In this document: piece by piece, positions 32,749-38,945 of the stretch
Layout of the letters: each line of letters opens with the position of its first letter
How positions within the stretch are numbered: the first letter of the stretch is position 1
From: a virus
Virus record (IMG/VR): IMGVR_UViG_3300030616_000009
Coordinates: 1 to 42,200 of that record
Reading direction: 5' to 3' (one strand)
Length of the DNA stretch: 42,200 bases
The notes under the pieces: model-generated
The model's database searches: none
Told to the model about the DNA's origin: nothing
What the model saw: the letters and a program-made list of their open reading frames with translations, nothing else
Program-made: the position numbers and the translations under genes

Positions 32749-33074
32749 CTTTCCTACACCACACTTTTTACTTTTTTGTGAGAGAGATGGCGTATATACT
32801 TTATATATATTATTAAACAACAAAACTATGTCAAAAAAACATACATGGTTATACCTGTTACACTCCTGTTCCCTGTTGGGTAAAACTTACACCTTTTCCC
32901 CAAACCTTTTAATAGGTGTCAAGGTATTCCATTCTTCTCTGGTCTGTGCCAGGAACCAATGGGGAATTGGGTGAAGGAATTACCAGGAGAGATGTGATTT
33001 CCTGATGAAGCAGGGGAGTAAGGTGAGGAACTCCCTTCCTTCCAATTAGCCATCTGATGTAAAGAGGAAATGCA
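32749..33074. other. Noncoding GC-richer segment (326 bases) between the ATPase operon and the integrase; candidate att or origin region
   Basis: Divergent region. Its right two thirds are visibly richer in G and C than the surrounding DNA. It contains an inverted repeat CTGG-TCTGTG-CCAG (32939-32952) extended by GAACC, a hairpin GGGAGT-N10-ACTCCC (about 33015-33036) and TTTCCTGATGAAGCAGGGG (32998-33016), which resembles TTCCTGGATGACCAGGGG at 31073-31090. The integrase gene is 40-60 bases away. No tRNA-like sequence is visible. The left part holds the ATPase promoter. Confidence 0.5.
32789..32812 (-). promoter_or_regulatory. Early-type promoter of the ATPase operon
   Basis: Minus strand: ATATATATAAAGTATATACG, with TTTAATA upstream. 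The same ATAAAGTATATA core is found at 31033-31056. Expected transcription start is about 32770. Confidence 0.65.
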
Positions 33075-33644
33075 ATGCCAAAATATAAATGTGAAATCGA
33101 TTACATCATAAGGGAAACTGATTTTAAAAGAATCTTTAACCAAGCATCAACCTATCATGACAAAACCATGATTACCTTACTATGGATAACGGCAGGGAGA
33201 CCAGTGGAGATTCGAGCATTAACAAAGAACGATATTTTTATTGATTATCAAAAAGGTATTTTGGTAGTCACTATCGAAACAAAGAAACTTGGTAAACCTG
33301 GTTCTTTTGTTGTCCGAAAACGTAGATTGAAAATCCGAGTTGATATAAACAGACCATACATCCAAGTCATTGATAAACATCTTAAAAGACTAAAGGACAA
33401 TGACACACCAGTTATCAATTATCTTAAAAACACTTTTTTGAATAAGGTCAAAAAATTATGCTATGATGCTCTTGGTAAAGACCTCTGCTCATATAATTTT
33501 CGTCATAGTAGAATGACTATTCTTGCTGAGAATGGTATGACAGAGGATGAACTGATGAGGTTCAAAGGTGCCAGGACTAAGAAATCAGTTGCACCCTATG
33601 TCCATGCAAGAGATATTGTATATGATGTTCTAATTGATGCATAA
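33075..33644 (+). CDS. Minimal tyrosine recombinase (integrase) (189 aa)
   Basis: Only the catalytic domain is present; full-length integrases also have an N-terminal arm and core-binding domain. Catalytic residues by position: Arg42 (TAGRPVEIRALT), Lys in the beta hairpin (about 70-74), Arg143 and His144 (YNFRHSRMTIL) and Tyr175 (VAPYVHA). The first His of the HxxR motif is Tyr140 here. AGAGG upstream of the ATG. Archaeal viruses commonly carry such enzymes for integration or dimer resolution. The gene is followed by CCCCTTTTT. Confidence 0.82.
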   Translation: MPKYKCEIDYIIRETDFKRIFNQASTYHDKTMITLLWITAGRPVEIRALTKNDIFIDYQKGILVVTIETKKLGKPGSFVVRKRRLKIRVDINRPYIQVIDKHLKRLKDNDTPVINYLKNTFLNKVKKLCYDALGKDLCSYNFRHSRMTILAENGMTEDELMRFKGARTKKSVAPYVHARDIVYDVLIDA

Positions 33645-33662
33645 CCCCTTTTTCAGGATAAT

Positions 33663-33672
33663 ACTTAAAAAT
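33663..33672 (+). promoter_or_regulatory. TATA-like promoter for the rightward operon
   Basis: The sequence ACTTAAAAATAATTTT lies 33-42 bases before the ATG at 33705, a fitting distance for an archaeal TATA box. It separates the integrase from the following four-gene operon. Confidence 0.45.
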
Positions 33673-33704
33673 AATTTTTTCATATATTTCAATAGTGAAT
33701 TATT

Positions 33705-34106
33705 ATGAATGAAAATATTGAAATAAAAATTGATGTCGATGGAATAAAACTAAATGCCACAGTACCAGTTAAAAATATTGATTTCATTATTTATATCCTC
33801 AATGATATTGATTCAGTATATAATACTCCTGATAATCCCCTCAATGAAAAATACATCCAATCAGATGTTGACTTGAATGATGTTGAAATGGATATCACAG
33901 ATAAAACAAAAAATGCTGTCAAAGCACCTAATCACACATCATTGTTCCTTAACTGGTTAGAGGATAAAGAAAAATTCAACATCAAGGAATTTTCAGATAC
34001 ATATCCTGATATCGGAAGAGACCAGATTGAAAAAATAATCAGTCATCAAATAATACTCGGGAAACTATCACAAAGACCAAAAGGTATTTTTGTTGTTGTG
34101 AAATAA
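33705..34106 (+). CDS. Two-domain protein with possible winged helix (133 aa)
   Basis: Residues 1-45 are beta-rich (NIEIKIDVDGIKLNATVPVK), like a small sensing or dimer domain. Residues 84-132 look like a winged helix (LFLNWLEDKEKFNIKEFSDT, then RDQIEKIISHQIILGKL and GIFVVVK). A transcription regulator is likely. First gene of the rightward operon, ending in an overlap of 1 base with the next. Confidence 0.6.
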   Translation: MNENIEIKIDVDGIKLNATVPVKNIDFIIYILNDIDSVYNTPDNPLNEKYIQSDVDLNDVEMDITDKTKNAVKAPNHTSLFLNWLEDKEKFNIKEFSDTYPDIGRDQIEKIISHQIILGKLSQRPKGIFVVVK

Positions 34107-34318
34107 TGGTTTTTGAACAGATGATTGATGAAATCAAAACGCAAATGCATGATACAAATAAAAATCCAGATGGTCTCCCTGAAATAGCGAAGGGATTCCT
34201 TTCTCGTTCCCTTGTACCAATTTATGTTTTTTTATGTGGATACCAATACATATACAATGAGGAATCAGAAAAGAAATCATTAAAAATCCTCAAAGAATGT
34301 AATATTGATATCATATGA
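34106..34318 (+). CDS. Hypothetical soluble protein (70 aa)
   Basis: Starts MVFEQMIDEIKTQMHDTNKN; it has a mid-segment LSRSLVPIYVFLCGYQYIYN that is semi-hydrophobic and an end KKSLKILKECNIDII. It overlaps the gene before by 1 base and the next as ATGATA. No family recognised. Part of the winged helix / glycosyltransferase operon. Confidence 0.58.
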   Translation: MVFEQMIDEIKTQMHDTNKNPDGLPEIAKGFLSRSLVPIYVFLCGYQYIYNEESEKKSLKILKECNIDII

Positions 34319-34563
34319 TATTCTCAATCTATGATGTAATATTCAAAGCAGTAGACCAAGTATACAATCAAAATAATTTCTATGGGTTCTTCAAATCAAC
34401 ATTTGACAGAAAACTACAACGAATAAGAGAACAGGTACCACCTGATAATAAATCCATTTCACTTTTTTTGAAATTTTTTGAAACATTACAATATAAAAAA
34501 AATATAAATAGATACTACCTTCAACTTACAACCCTCCGAGTAAGAACACATATGGTGAAATAA
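34315..34563 (+). CDS. Hypothetical soluble protein (82 aa)
   Basis: MIFSIYDVIFKAVDQVYNQN and onward; aromatic and basic, helical, ending YLQLTTLRVRTHMVK. Starts by overlap with the preceding stop and ends 2 bases before the glycosyltransferase start. No family recognised. Confidence 0.55.
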   Translation: MIFSIYDVIFKAVDQVYNQNNFYGFFKSTFDRKLQRIREQVPPDNKSISLFLKFFETLQYKKNINRYYLQLTTLRVRTHMVK

Positions 34564-34565
34564 AA

Positions 34566-35642
34566 ATGAAACACTATCAAAGTATAATAGCAGTATTAAT
34601 CCTTCTCTTTATAATAAAATCAGTATCATTCATGCAGGAAGCAGATAATGTATCATTAACAGATGGCGACATCGAACATTATTTACTACTTGCAGAATCT
34701 TATACTAAAAATGTTACCATGAGTGGAAGAACATATCAGTATCCACCCTTATTTCCCCTGTTGCTCATCCCTGCCTCATACATGGACACAGTAACCTATA
34801 TTATTATATTAAATATCATACTATCAGTCCTTTCATTCTTTCCCTTGTATCTCATCTCAATAAGACACACCACATTTAACAAATCAGTAATCATAGCATT
34901 CTTTGTTGTTTTGATAAATATTGTATTCTCAATAAAAAGTTTTGGATTTCCTATCATCCTATCAAGTCTACTATTTGCCTGGTTCATCTATTTCTTCCAG
35001 GACATACGGATAATACGAAATAATCTGTATTATAGCAGTATCATCTATGCCCTGATGATTATGTCCAAACTTGTGTTCATATACATGCTTCCATTCATCA
35101 TTATATCAATTCTTTTATTCCGAGATGATAAAATAAAATCACTCATACGAATGAGTATCATACCTGGAACCATGGTATGTGCCTATCTGCTATTTAATGG
35201 ACTACAACATGGATTTACCACTCGAGGTATGATAGGTGGATACATCACTATCCTAACTAATGATTTCCTTGCAATCGACATAGGAACCATTATACCTAAG
35301 ATACAAAGCATATTCACAACACTTGAACCAAATACTATGATGACCTATTATAGTGTGTTCTTTGTTGTCCTTGCGATGATATGGGGAAAATATAAACGAG
35401 ATGAATATGTAATTTTTTCACTAAAAGAAATAGATTTCTTAATCCTTCTTTCATTCAACTACCTGGTATTCTTCTGGTTCCCATCCATGACCTATTCCTA
35501 TACCTATCTTAATTGGAGATACATCTCATATTTCACACCGGTCTACCTGGTATTTGCATTCATACCATTGATTGATGTGTTCGAGTCAGTATTCAATGAA
35601 ATACTCCGAATATTAAGAAAATTGCAAATGAAATCTGAATAG
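34566..35642 (+). CDS. Multi-helix GT-C type glycosyltransferase-like membrane protein (358 aa)
   Basis: About nine hydrophobic helices from residue 6 to 345. The first loop outside carries the acidic motif SLTDGDIEHYLLLAESY (Asp33, Asp35, Glu37) followed by YPPLFPLLLIP (59-69), the order found in the GT39/GT87 GT-C families that use polyprenyl-phosphate sugars. Shorter than most members (450-600 residues), so it may be a minimal form. It would add sugars to glycoproteins or lipids outside the cell, fitting the sequon-rich viral surface proteins. Its 3' end overlaps the convergent prepilin peptidase gene by 50 bases. Confidence 0.72.
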   Translation: MKHYQSIIAVLILLFIIKSVSFMQEADNVSLTDGDIEHYLLLAESYTKNVTMSGRTYQYPPLFPLLLIPASYMDTVTYIIILNIILSVLSFFPLYLISIRHTTFNKSVIIAFFVVLINIVFSIKSFGFPIILSSLLFAWFIYFFQDIRIIRNNLYYSSIIYALMIMSKLVFIYMLPFIIISILLFRDDKIKSLIRMSIIPGTMVCAYLLFNGLQHGFTTRGMIGGYITILTNDFLAIDIGTIIPKIQSIFTTLEPNTMMTYYSVFFVVLAMIWGKYKRDEYVIFSLKEIDFLILLSFNYLVFFWFPSMTYSYTYLNWRYISYFTPVYLVFAFIPLIDVFESVFNEILRILRKLQMKSE

Positions 35643-36078
35643 CAGGAACAAAAGGATATTTAATCCTAAGATACTGCTTCCAATTTTTAATCTCATTATA
35701 TCTTGATTTATGAAATACCATTACCACAGTGTAAACAATCCATACTGGAATAAGAATCATATAGAACAAATTCAAGTTATCAACAGTTCCAATAATTCCT
35801 GCTATCCCTGCAAACACAAGAAAATCACCAAACCCGAAACCAAAAAATACTGGTATTCCCCACAGACAAACAGTAAATATAATGATGAATGCTATCTCAT
35901 TCAAGGTCATGACCTGATACCAATTAATCATAAAGAACAACATACCTGCAATCAAAAAAATTATTGTCATCTTTGTATTAATCCTCATAGTCCTCCAATC
36001 CTGAAGACTTAAACTGGTGAGGATAACCATCATTATAAATAAAATCATTGAAGAAAAAATGTCCATACTATCACACAT
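35593..36078 (-). CDS. Type IV prepilin peptidase, A24 family, FlaK/PibD-like (161 aa)
   Basis: Multi-helix membrane protein. The two catalytic aspartates are Asp27 (SLQDWRTMRI) and Asp85 in GFGD (FFGFGFGDFLVF), the hallmark GxGD motif, and KYPFVPAI lies near the C-terminus as in other family members. Start at 36078, or at the ATG at 36066 (MDIFSS). The family cuts signal sequences of pilins and archaellins at the membrane. A virus-encoded copy suggests it processes a viral substrate or host pilins; the 72-residue capsid-like protein begins GAVNPVDF and is a candidate. Confidence 0.85.
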   Translation of the reverse strand: MCDSMDIFSSMILFIMMVILTSLSLQDWRTMRINTKMTIIFLIAGMLFFMINWYQVMTLNEIAFIIIFTVCLWGIPVFFGFGFGDFLVFAGIAGIIGTVDNLNLFYMILIPVWIVYTVVMVFHKSRYNEIKNWKQYLRIKYPFVPAIQISFAIFLIFGVFH

Positions 36079-36125
36079 ACCAATATTAATACAATCATCA
36101 ATACTCCCAATTCCTCAATTTCCAT
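36045..36125 (-). CDS. Possible 26-residue membrane peptide upstream of the prepilin peptidase
   Basis: ATG at 36125 behind AGGAGATAG; MEIEELG then LMIVLILVCVIVWTFFLQ, one predicted membrane helix. It overlaps the start of the prepilin peptidase in another frame by about 34 bases. The good ribosome site argues for it, but it may instead be a leader peptide or chance. Confidence 0.38.
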   Translation of the reverse strand: MEIEELGVLMIVLILVCVIVWTFFLQ

Positions 36126-36127
36126 TA

Positions 36128-36259
36128 CTATCTCCTGCTCTTAGTAAAACCACATTTAGGACAGACCAATTTATTTGATTCTGAAATATATTTCATCGTT
36201 GTTCTGCATTTTCTACATGTACTTCCATATTTAGCAGTTTTTAATGCATGATGGTTCAT
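36128..36259 (-). CDS. Zinc-ribbon miniprotein (43 aa)
   Basis: ATG at 36259, one base after the ASCH gene's stop. Contains TCRKCRTTMKYIS and VCPKCGFTKSRR, two CxxC pairs 18 residues apart. Rich in basic residues; nucleic-acid binding is likely. Confidence 0.66.
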   Translation of the reverse strand: MNHHALKTAKYGSTCRKCRTTMKYISESNKLVCPKCGFTKSRR

Positions 36260-36553
36260 TTACTTCACCTCACTGAAATGATGATACCACATCATATCAT
36301 CAGGTTTATATTTTTCAATTTTTTTCCACATCAGCATAAAACCAGTGCTACTATAACAACCCTCAGTCCTAAATAACCACCGGCAGATAAACCACATAGG
36401 CAGTTCAACAATAAAATCCAACACATATGTTTTATTATCAACCTTGAATGTGTCACCTTCTTTTCCTTTTTTAGTATGACGAATAGTAGAAGTCTTCTTG
36501 CCCTCTTTTAAACGGTTCGTATTCCACTCATTAAAACCTATTTTTCTTTCCAT
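36260..36553 (-). CDS. ASCH-domain-like protein (97 aa)
   Basis: The ASCH signature GxKxxxxR appears as Gly18, Lys20, Arg25 (KEGKKTSTIRH), followed by GDTF in a strand and, near the end, EGCYSSTGFMLMWKKIE, which fits the conserved Glu-Gly plus Ser and Trp pattern. ASCH proteins bind RNA, and some hydrolyse modified nucleosides such as N4-acetylcytidine. A single-domain protein here. It overlaps the upstream SWIM gene by 23 bases. Confidence 0.7.
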   Translation of the reverse strand: MERKIGFNEWNTNRLKEGKKTSTIRHTKKGKEGDTFKVDNKTYVLDFIVELPMWFICRWLFRTEGCYSSTGFMLMWKKIEKYKPDDMMWYHHFSEVK

Positions 36554-36869
36554 ATATTAATTCCTCACCAACTTTTTTTCTTCTTAGATACTGAATAACA
36601 GCATAAATATGTGAACAACTTATATTGATTACATTAATATTCTTTTGATTTGTTGCATGTTGACAATTACAATCCCTCTCAAAGATATTTACCATGTATG
36701 TTGTTTTATTGTATCCTTCAATCGGAAGCACTTTAAAAACACCATTTTTTACTTCCTCTACACAATCATTCTCAAGGAACTTCAATGCCTTTTCTTTCTG
36801 TGTTTTCTTTAATATCCTGGTAACTGCATCATAATAATTCACACAATCCTCAGTGAAATATCCTTTCAT
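36531..36869 (-). CDS. SWIM zinc-finger protein (112 aa)
   Basis: Zinc ligands in the SWIM arrangement CxCx15CxH: Cys67, Cys69, Cys85, His87 (DCNCQHATNQKNIN then ISCSHIYAV). SWIM domains bind DNA or protein and are frequent in recombination-associated proteins. The N-terminal 60 residues are helical. It overlaps the upstream zinc-ribbon gene as ATGA. Confidence 0.75.
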   Translation of the reverse strand: MKGYFTEDCVNYYDAVTRILKKTQKEKALKFLENDCVEEVKNGVFKVLPIEGYNKTTYMVNIFERDCNCQHATNQKNINVINISCSHIYAVIQYLRRKKVGEELIYGKKNRF

Positions 36870-37015
36870 TGTTCCACTTCCTTATTCAAAAAATCATTAT
36901 ACTTCATTATCTTAATTTTTTTAACTTCAGTGCATCCACAACATGGACAACTATTTTCCCACTTTAAAAATGCCATCTCATGAAAGATATGTTCACATGT
37001 CTTACATTGATACAT
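36866..37015 (-). CDS. Zinc-ribbon miniprotein (49 aa)
   Basis: ATG at 37015. MYQCKTCEHIFHEMAFLKWE then SCPCCGCTEVKKIKIM: two cysteine pairs in the rubredoxin-like spacing with aromatic residues in between. It overlaps the SWIM gene start as ATGA. Function unknown. Confidence 0.64.
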   Translation of the reverse strand: MYQCKTCEHIFHEMAFLKWENSCPCCGCTEVKKIKIMKYNDFLNKEVEQ

Positions 37016-37028
37016 TACACCCAACTGC

Positions 37029-37163
37029 CTATTTCTTATTTTTCTTTTTTAGATTATTCTTTATATCAAGAGGAGAAGGATGCTGTTCATTATATGCATC
37101 AACATAATTAAAGAAATTCCTTCTTGCTCTCTCTATTCTTCTTATTGAATTTTCCAACGACAT
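37029..37163 (-). CDS. Basic helical miniprotein (44 aa)
   Basis: ATG at 37163 with an excellent ribosome site (AGGAGGT, 7 bases). MSLENSIRRIERARRNFFNY then a Lys-rich end (NNLKKKNKK). It overlaps the 3' end of the 77-residue zinc protein gene by 56 bases in another frame, which is unusual for this genome, so one of the two may have a different end in reality. Confidence 0.5.
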   Translation of the reverse strand: MSLENSIRRIERARRNFFNYVDAYNEQHPSPLDIKNNLKKKNKK

Positions 37164-37341
37164 CTGTTTTACCTCCTATTATAATCATATATTTTGAATT
37201 GAACTCCCTGAATCTTAAACCAAAAGGGTCATCTATCTCAATGTATCCACAATTCTCACATACCATATTGTTACCACTATCAACCGGTGATATAACCAAC
37301 TCATGAATCATCTCCTTTCCACAGACTGGACATGACTTCAT
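37108..37341 (-). CDS. Zinc-ribbon protein (77 aa)
   Basis: MKSCPVCGKEMIHE, then MVCENCGYIEIDDPFGLRF: CxxC pairs 22 residues apart, a standard zinc ribbon with a beta end. C-terminal part basic (KTDVVGKFNKKNRESKKEFL). Function unknown; part of the run of zinc proteins from 36.1 to 37.8 kb. Confidence 0.66.
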   Translation of the reverse strand: MKSCPVCGKEMIHELVISPVDSGNNMVCENCGYIEIDDPFGLRFREFNSKYMIIIGGKTDVVGKFNKKNRESKKEFL

Positions 37342-37539
37342 TCAAACAACACCTCTTTTCTTTGCATCATCAATCCAAAAAAATAATAAGATTGAAATAG
37401 CACCAGTGCTAAAAGAAAGCACATAATTCAACACATGGAACACATCTCTAAGAATAAATACAAAGAAAAGTGATTCTGCACCTAATATAGCGATAAATAT
37501 CCAACTATACATTTTCAACTTATTTCCCTCATTCAACAT
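37342..37539 (-). CDS. Two-helix membrane protein (65 aa)
   Basis: Start at the ATG at 37539 (MLNEGNKLKMYSW), preceded by AGGGGATTCAT; a frame start 18 bases upstream is possible. Helices at about 13-30 and 36-55 (VLSFSTGAISILLFFWI); ends DDAKKRGVV. No family recognised. Confidence 0.62.
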   Translation of the reverse strand: MLNEGNKLKMYSWIFIAILGAESLFFVFILRDVFHVLNYVLSFSTGAISILLFFWIDDAKKRGVV

Positions 37540-37673
37540 ATGAATCCCCTGAACCATCTAATAATCTTTTCTACACAATATTCCAAAAGATGACTCTTCT
37601 CAACTGCTTTTGATTCATACATCCTTTTAACCTGCTCTTCTAATGTTTGATACTTAAATTCTTCCTGGTTCAT
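37533..37673 (-). CDS. Helical miniprotein (46 aa)
   Basis: ATG at 37673 with GGAGGGAACAAA upstream (the ATG 42 bases before it is probably not used). MNQEEFKYQTLEEQVKRMYE then a charged helix ending IIRWFRGFIC. Function unknown. Overlaps the zinc ribbon upstream and the membrane protein gene downstream. Confidence 0.52.
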   Translation of the reverse strand: MNQEEFKYQTLEEQVKRMYESKAVEKSHLLEYCVEKIIRWFRGFIC

Positions 37674-37800
37674 TTTGTTCCCTCCATTTTTTCCTCCATC
37701 TTGATACTTTTGCACCCTTCTGCTTACGGTAACATTCCCTGCACCTTCTCACACCATAACATTCTTTCCCACATTCAGAACAATATCTTTTCTTTGCCAT
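37654..37800 (-). CDS. Zinc-finger miniprotein (48 aa)
   Basis: ATG at 37800 (MAKKRYCSECGKECYGVRRC). Five cysteines as CSEC-GKEC and CREC, followed by a strongly basic tail (KQKGAKVSRWRKKWREQN). The pattern is like small zinc-finger proteins of phages. DNA binding likely. Confidence 0.6.
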   Translation of the reverse strand: MAKKRYCSECGKECYGVRRCRECYRKQKGAKVSRWRKKWREQNEPGRI

Positions 37801-38023
37801 CTCTATCAATCCTTGTCTTATATGATTTCTTAGTTGCATTCTTACCGTTAACCTGAACTAACCATCCCTCTTTTTCCAATTTTCTACAAATCCTTCCAAT
37901 GGTATAACTATCAATACTTCCAATCTGTAACTTACTTGCATTGAATATGATGTCATGACCTTTGTTAAAGACTTTCCCCTTTAAATGATTCAATATAATG
38001 CTCTTAGCAAACTCCCGGTTCAA
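37775..38023 (-). CDS. Winged-helix DNA-binding protein (82 aa, TTG start)
   Basis: Start at a TTG: 38023 has GGGGTG 7 bases upstream; 38029 is also in frame and overlaps the upstream stop. Winged-helix pattern: FAKSIILNHLKGKVFNKGHD, then IDSYTIGRICRKLEKEGWLV and a wing (QVNGKNATKKSYKTRI). A regulator of the surrounding operon or of early promoters is likely. Confidence 0.68.
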   Translation of the reverse strand: MNREFAKSIILNHLKGKVFNKGHDIIFNASKLQIGSIDSYTIGRICRKLEKEGWLVQVNGKNATKKSYKTRIDRDGKEKILF

Positions 38024-38025
38024 TA

Positions 38026-38187
38026 TCAATCACCCCTTATTCTCTTAATATATTTTGAAATATTTTCAGAAATAATAGTTCTTACAAACTGAGATTCATT
38101 AGGAAATTCATCAGGATATGCATCACATACCTTTTTTATCTGCTCTGATAAAACATCAGAGATTCTTACACTAATACGTCTCCTCAT
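38026..38187 (-). CDS. Ribbon-helix-helix (CopG-like) DNA-binding protein (53 aa)
   Basis: ATG at 38187 with GGAGG 8 bases upstream. MRRRISVRISDVLSEQIKKV forms the strand and first helix, with NESQFVRTIISENISKYIKR the second helix; RRRISVRIS is the DNA-contacting beta strand typical of RHH repressors. It is coupled with the downstream winged-helix gene, which overlaps or adjoins its stop. Likely a small repressor. Confidence 0.72.
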   Translation of the reverse strand: MRRRISVRISDVLSEQIKKVCDAYPDEFPNESQFVRTIISENISKYIKRIRGD

Positions 38188-38369
38188 TATCTTAACCTCC
38201 ATATCTTCTTAGTATACCAAACTCCACCGAATGGAATAGCATATTGAAGTGATACTATATCCTTATCAATATAAATCCGTTTCAAACCAAACCACCCATA
38301 TCTGAACTCACCAAAATTAAGAAATCTATGTTTTTTTCTAATCTTTGCAATAAAATACTCATCTGACAT
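38187..38369 (-). CDS. Hypothetical basic protein (60 aa)
   Basis: MSDEYFIAKIRKKHRFLNFG, then FRYGWFGLKRIYIDKDIVSL and GVWYTKKIWRLR. Beta-rich, aromatic and basic; the stop overlaps the next start (GGTTAAGATAATG). No family recognised. Confidence 0.58.
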   Translation of the reverse strand: MSDEYFIAKIRKKHRFLNFGEFRYGWFGLKRIYIDKDIVSLQYAIPFGGVWYTKKIWRLR

Positions 38370-38391
38370 CTCTTAACCACTCACCATCTGC

Positions 38392-38613
38392 TCATATCAT
38401 ATATGCTCTCTTCAAATTCAGATATGCCTGAACATCCCGGTCAAGAATCGTAGTCCTCTTATCAGACTTAGCAATAGACTCCATATCTTTCACAGCATGT
38501 TCAAACCATGCTTCAATAAAACCTTTGAAATCATCAACAGCATTTTTAGACACATTAAACGATGTCATATCCTTCATTAATGCCTTAACATTAATCACAT
38601 TATTATTTGCCAT
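38392..38613 (-). CDS. Hypothetical helical protein (73 aa)
   Basis: ATG at 38613 after AAGGGGTACTC. MANNNVINVKALMKDMTSFN, then FKGFIEAWFEHAVKDMESIA and DRDVQAYLNLKRAYMI. Length and central helix-strand pattern are compatible with a histone-fold-like single domain (about 65 residues, with KSDKRTTILDRDVQAYL like the end of archaeal histones, RTTVKASDI-type). The match at KRTTILDRDV is suggestive, not proven. A viral histone or a small regulator are alternatives. Confidence 0.6.
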   Translation of the reverse strand: MANNNVINVKALMKDMTSFNVSKNAVDDFKGFIEAWFEHAVKDMESIAKSDKRTTILDRDVQAYLNLKRAYMI

Positions 38614-38681
38614 GAGTACCCCTTAAATACATCTACAAACAATATTTTCCACTCAATATACATCCATTCACCATATCCTTT

Positions 38682-38900
38682 CTAACGATTATGTTTTTCC
38701 CTCTTTCCATAATGTGAATTTACTGTTCTTAACTTCTTTTGAGAATGATATGCACCAGATAATCGATTCTCAATCAAAACCTTTGTAGAATCACATTCAG
38801 GTAATCTATGCCAAAGCAAATCAGCATAACAAAAAACCTTTTTTGTATCACCTTCCAAACCTGCCTCAATAACCTTTGAAATGATAGAACCATGTTCCAT
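38682..38900 (-). CDS. Hypothetical protein (72 aa)
   Basis: ATG at 38900 with GGTGATTGT upstream. MEHGSIISKVIEAGLEGDTK, then FCYADLLWHRLPECDSTKVL and a basic end (HSQKKLRTVNSHYGKREKHN). The layout resembles the C-terminal part of small AAA-associated phage proteins, but there is no firm match. It follows the terminator of the DUF932 gene. Confidence 0.58.
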   Translation of the reverse strand: MEHGSIISKVIEAGLEGDTKKVFCYADLLWHRLPECDSTKVLIENRLSGAYHSQKKLRTVNSHYGKREKHNR

Positions 38901-38915
38901 ACAATCACCATAAAT

Positions 38916-38945
38916 AAAAAAAAAATGAGGATGAACTAATCCTCA
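38916..38945 (-). terminator. Intrinsic-type terminator after the DUF932 gene
   Basis: Minus strand: TGAGGAT-TAGTTC-ATCCTCA, a perfect 7-bp stem with 6-base loop, followed by ten T. The TAG stop codon of the DUF932 gene is in the loop. Hairpins followed by T-runs end transcription in bacteria; in archaea the T-run is the main signal. Confidence 0.72.

Noticed and set aside
31060-33074. tRNA-derived attachment site
   Set aside because: No T-loop or acceptor-like sequence (GGTTCGAATCC-type) was seen in the noncoding segments next to the integrase.
32919-33143. Minus-strand 74-codon frame across the noncoding segment by the integrase
   Set aside because: It overlaps the integrase start on the other strand, has no ribosome site, and its sequence shows no domain; the GC-rich motifs explain the open frame.
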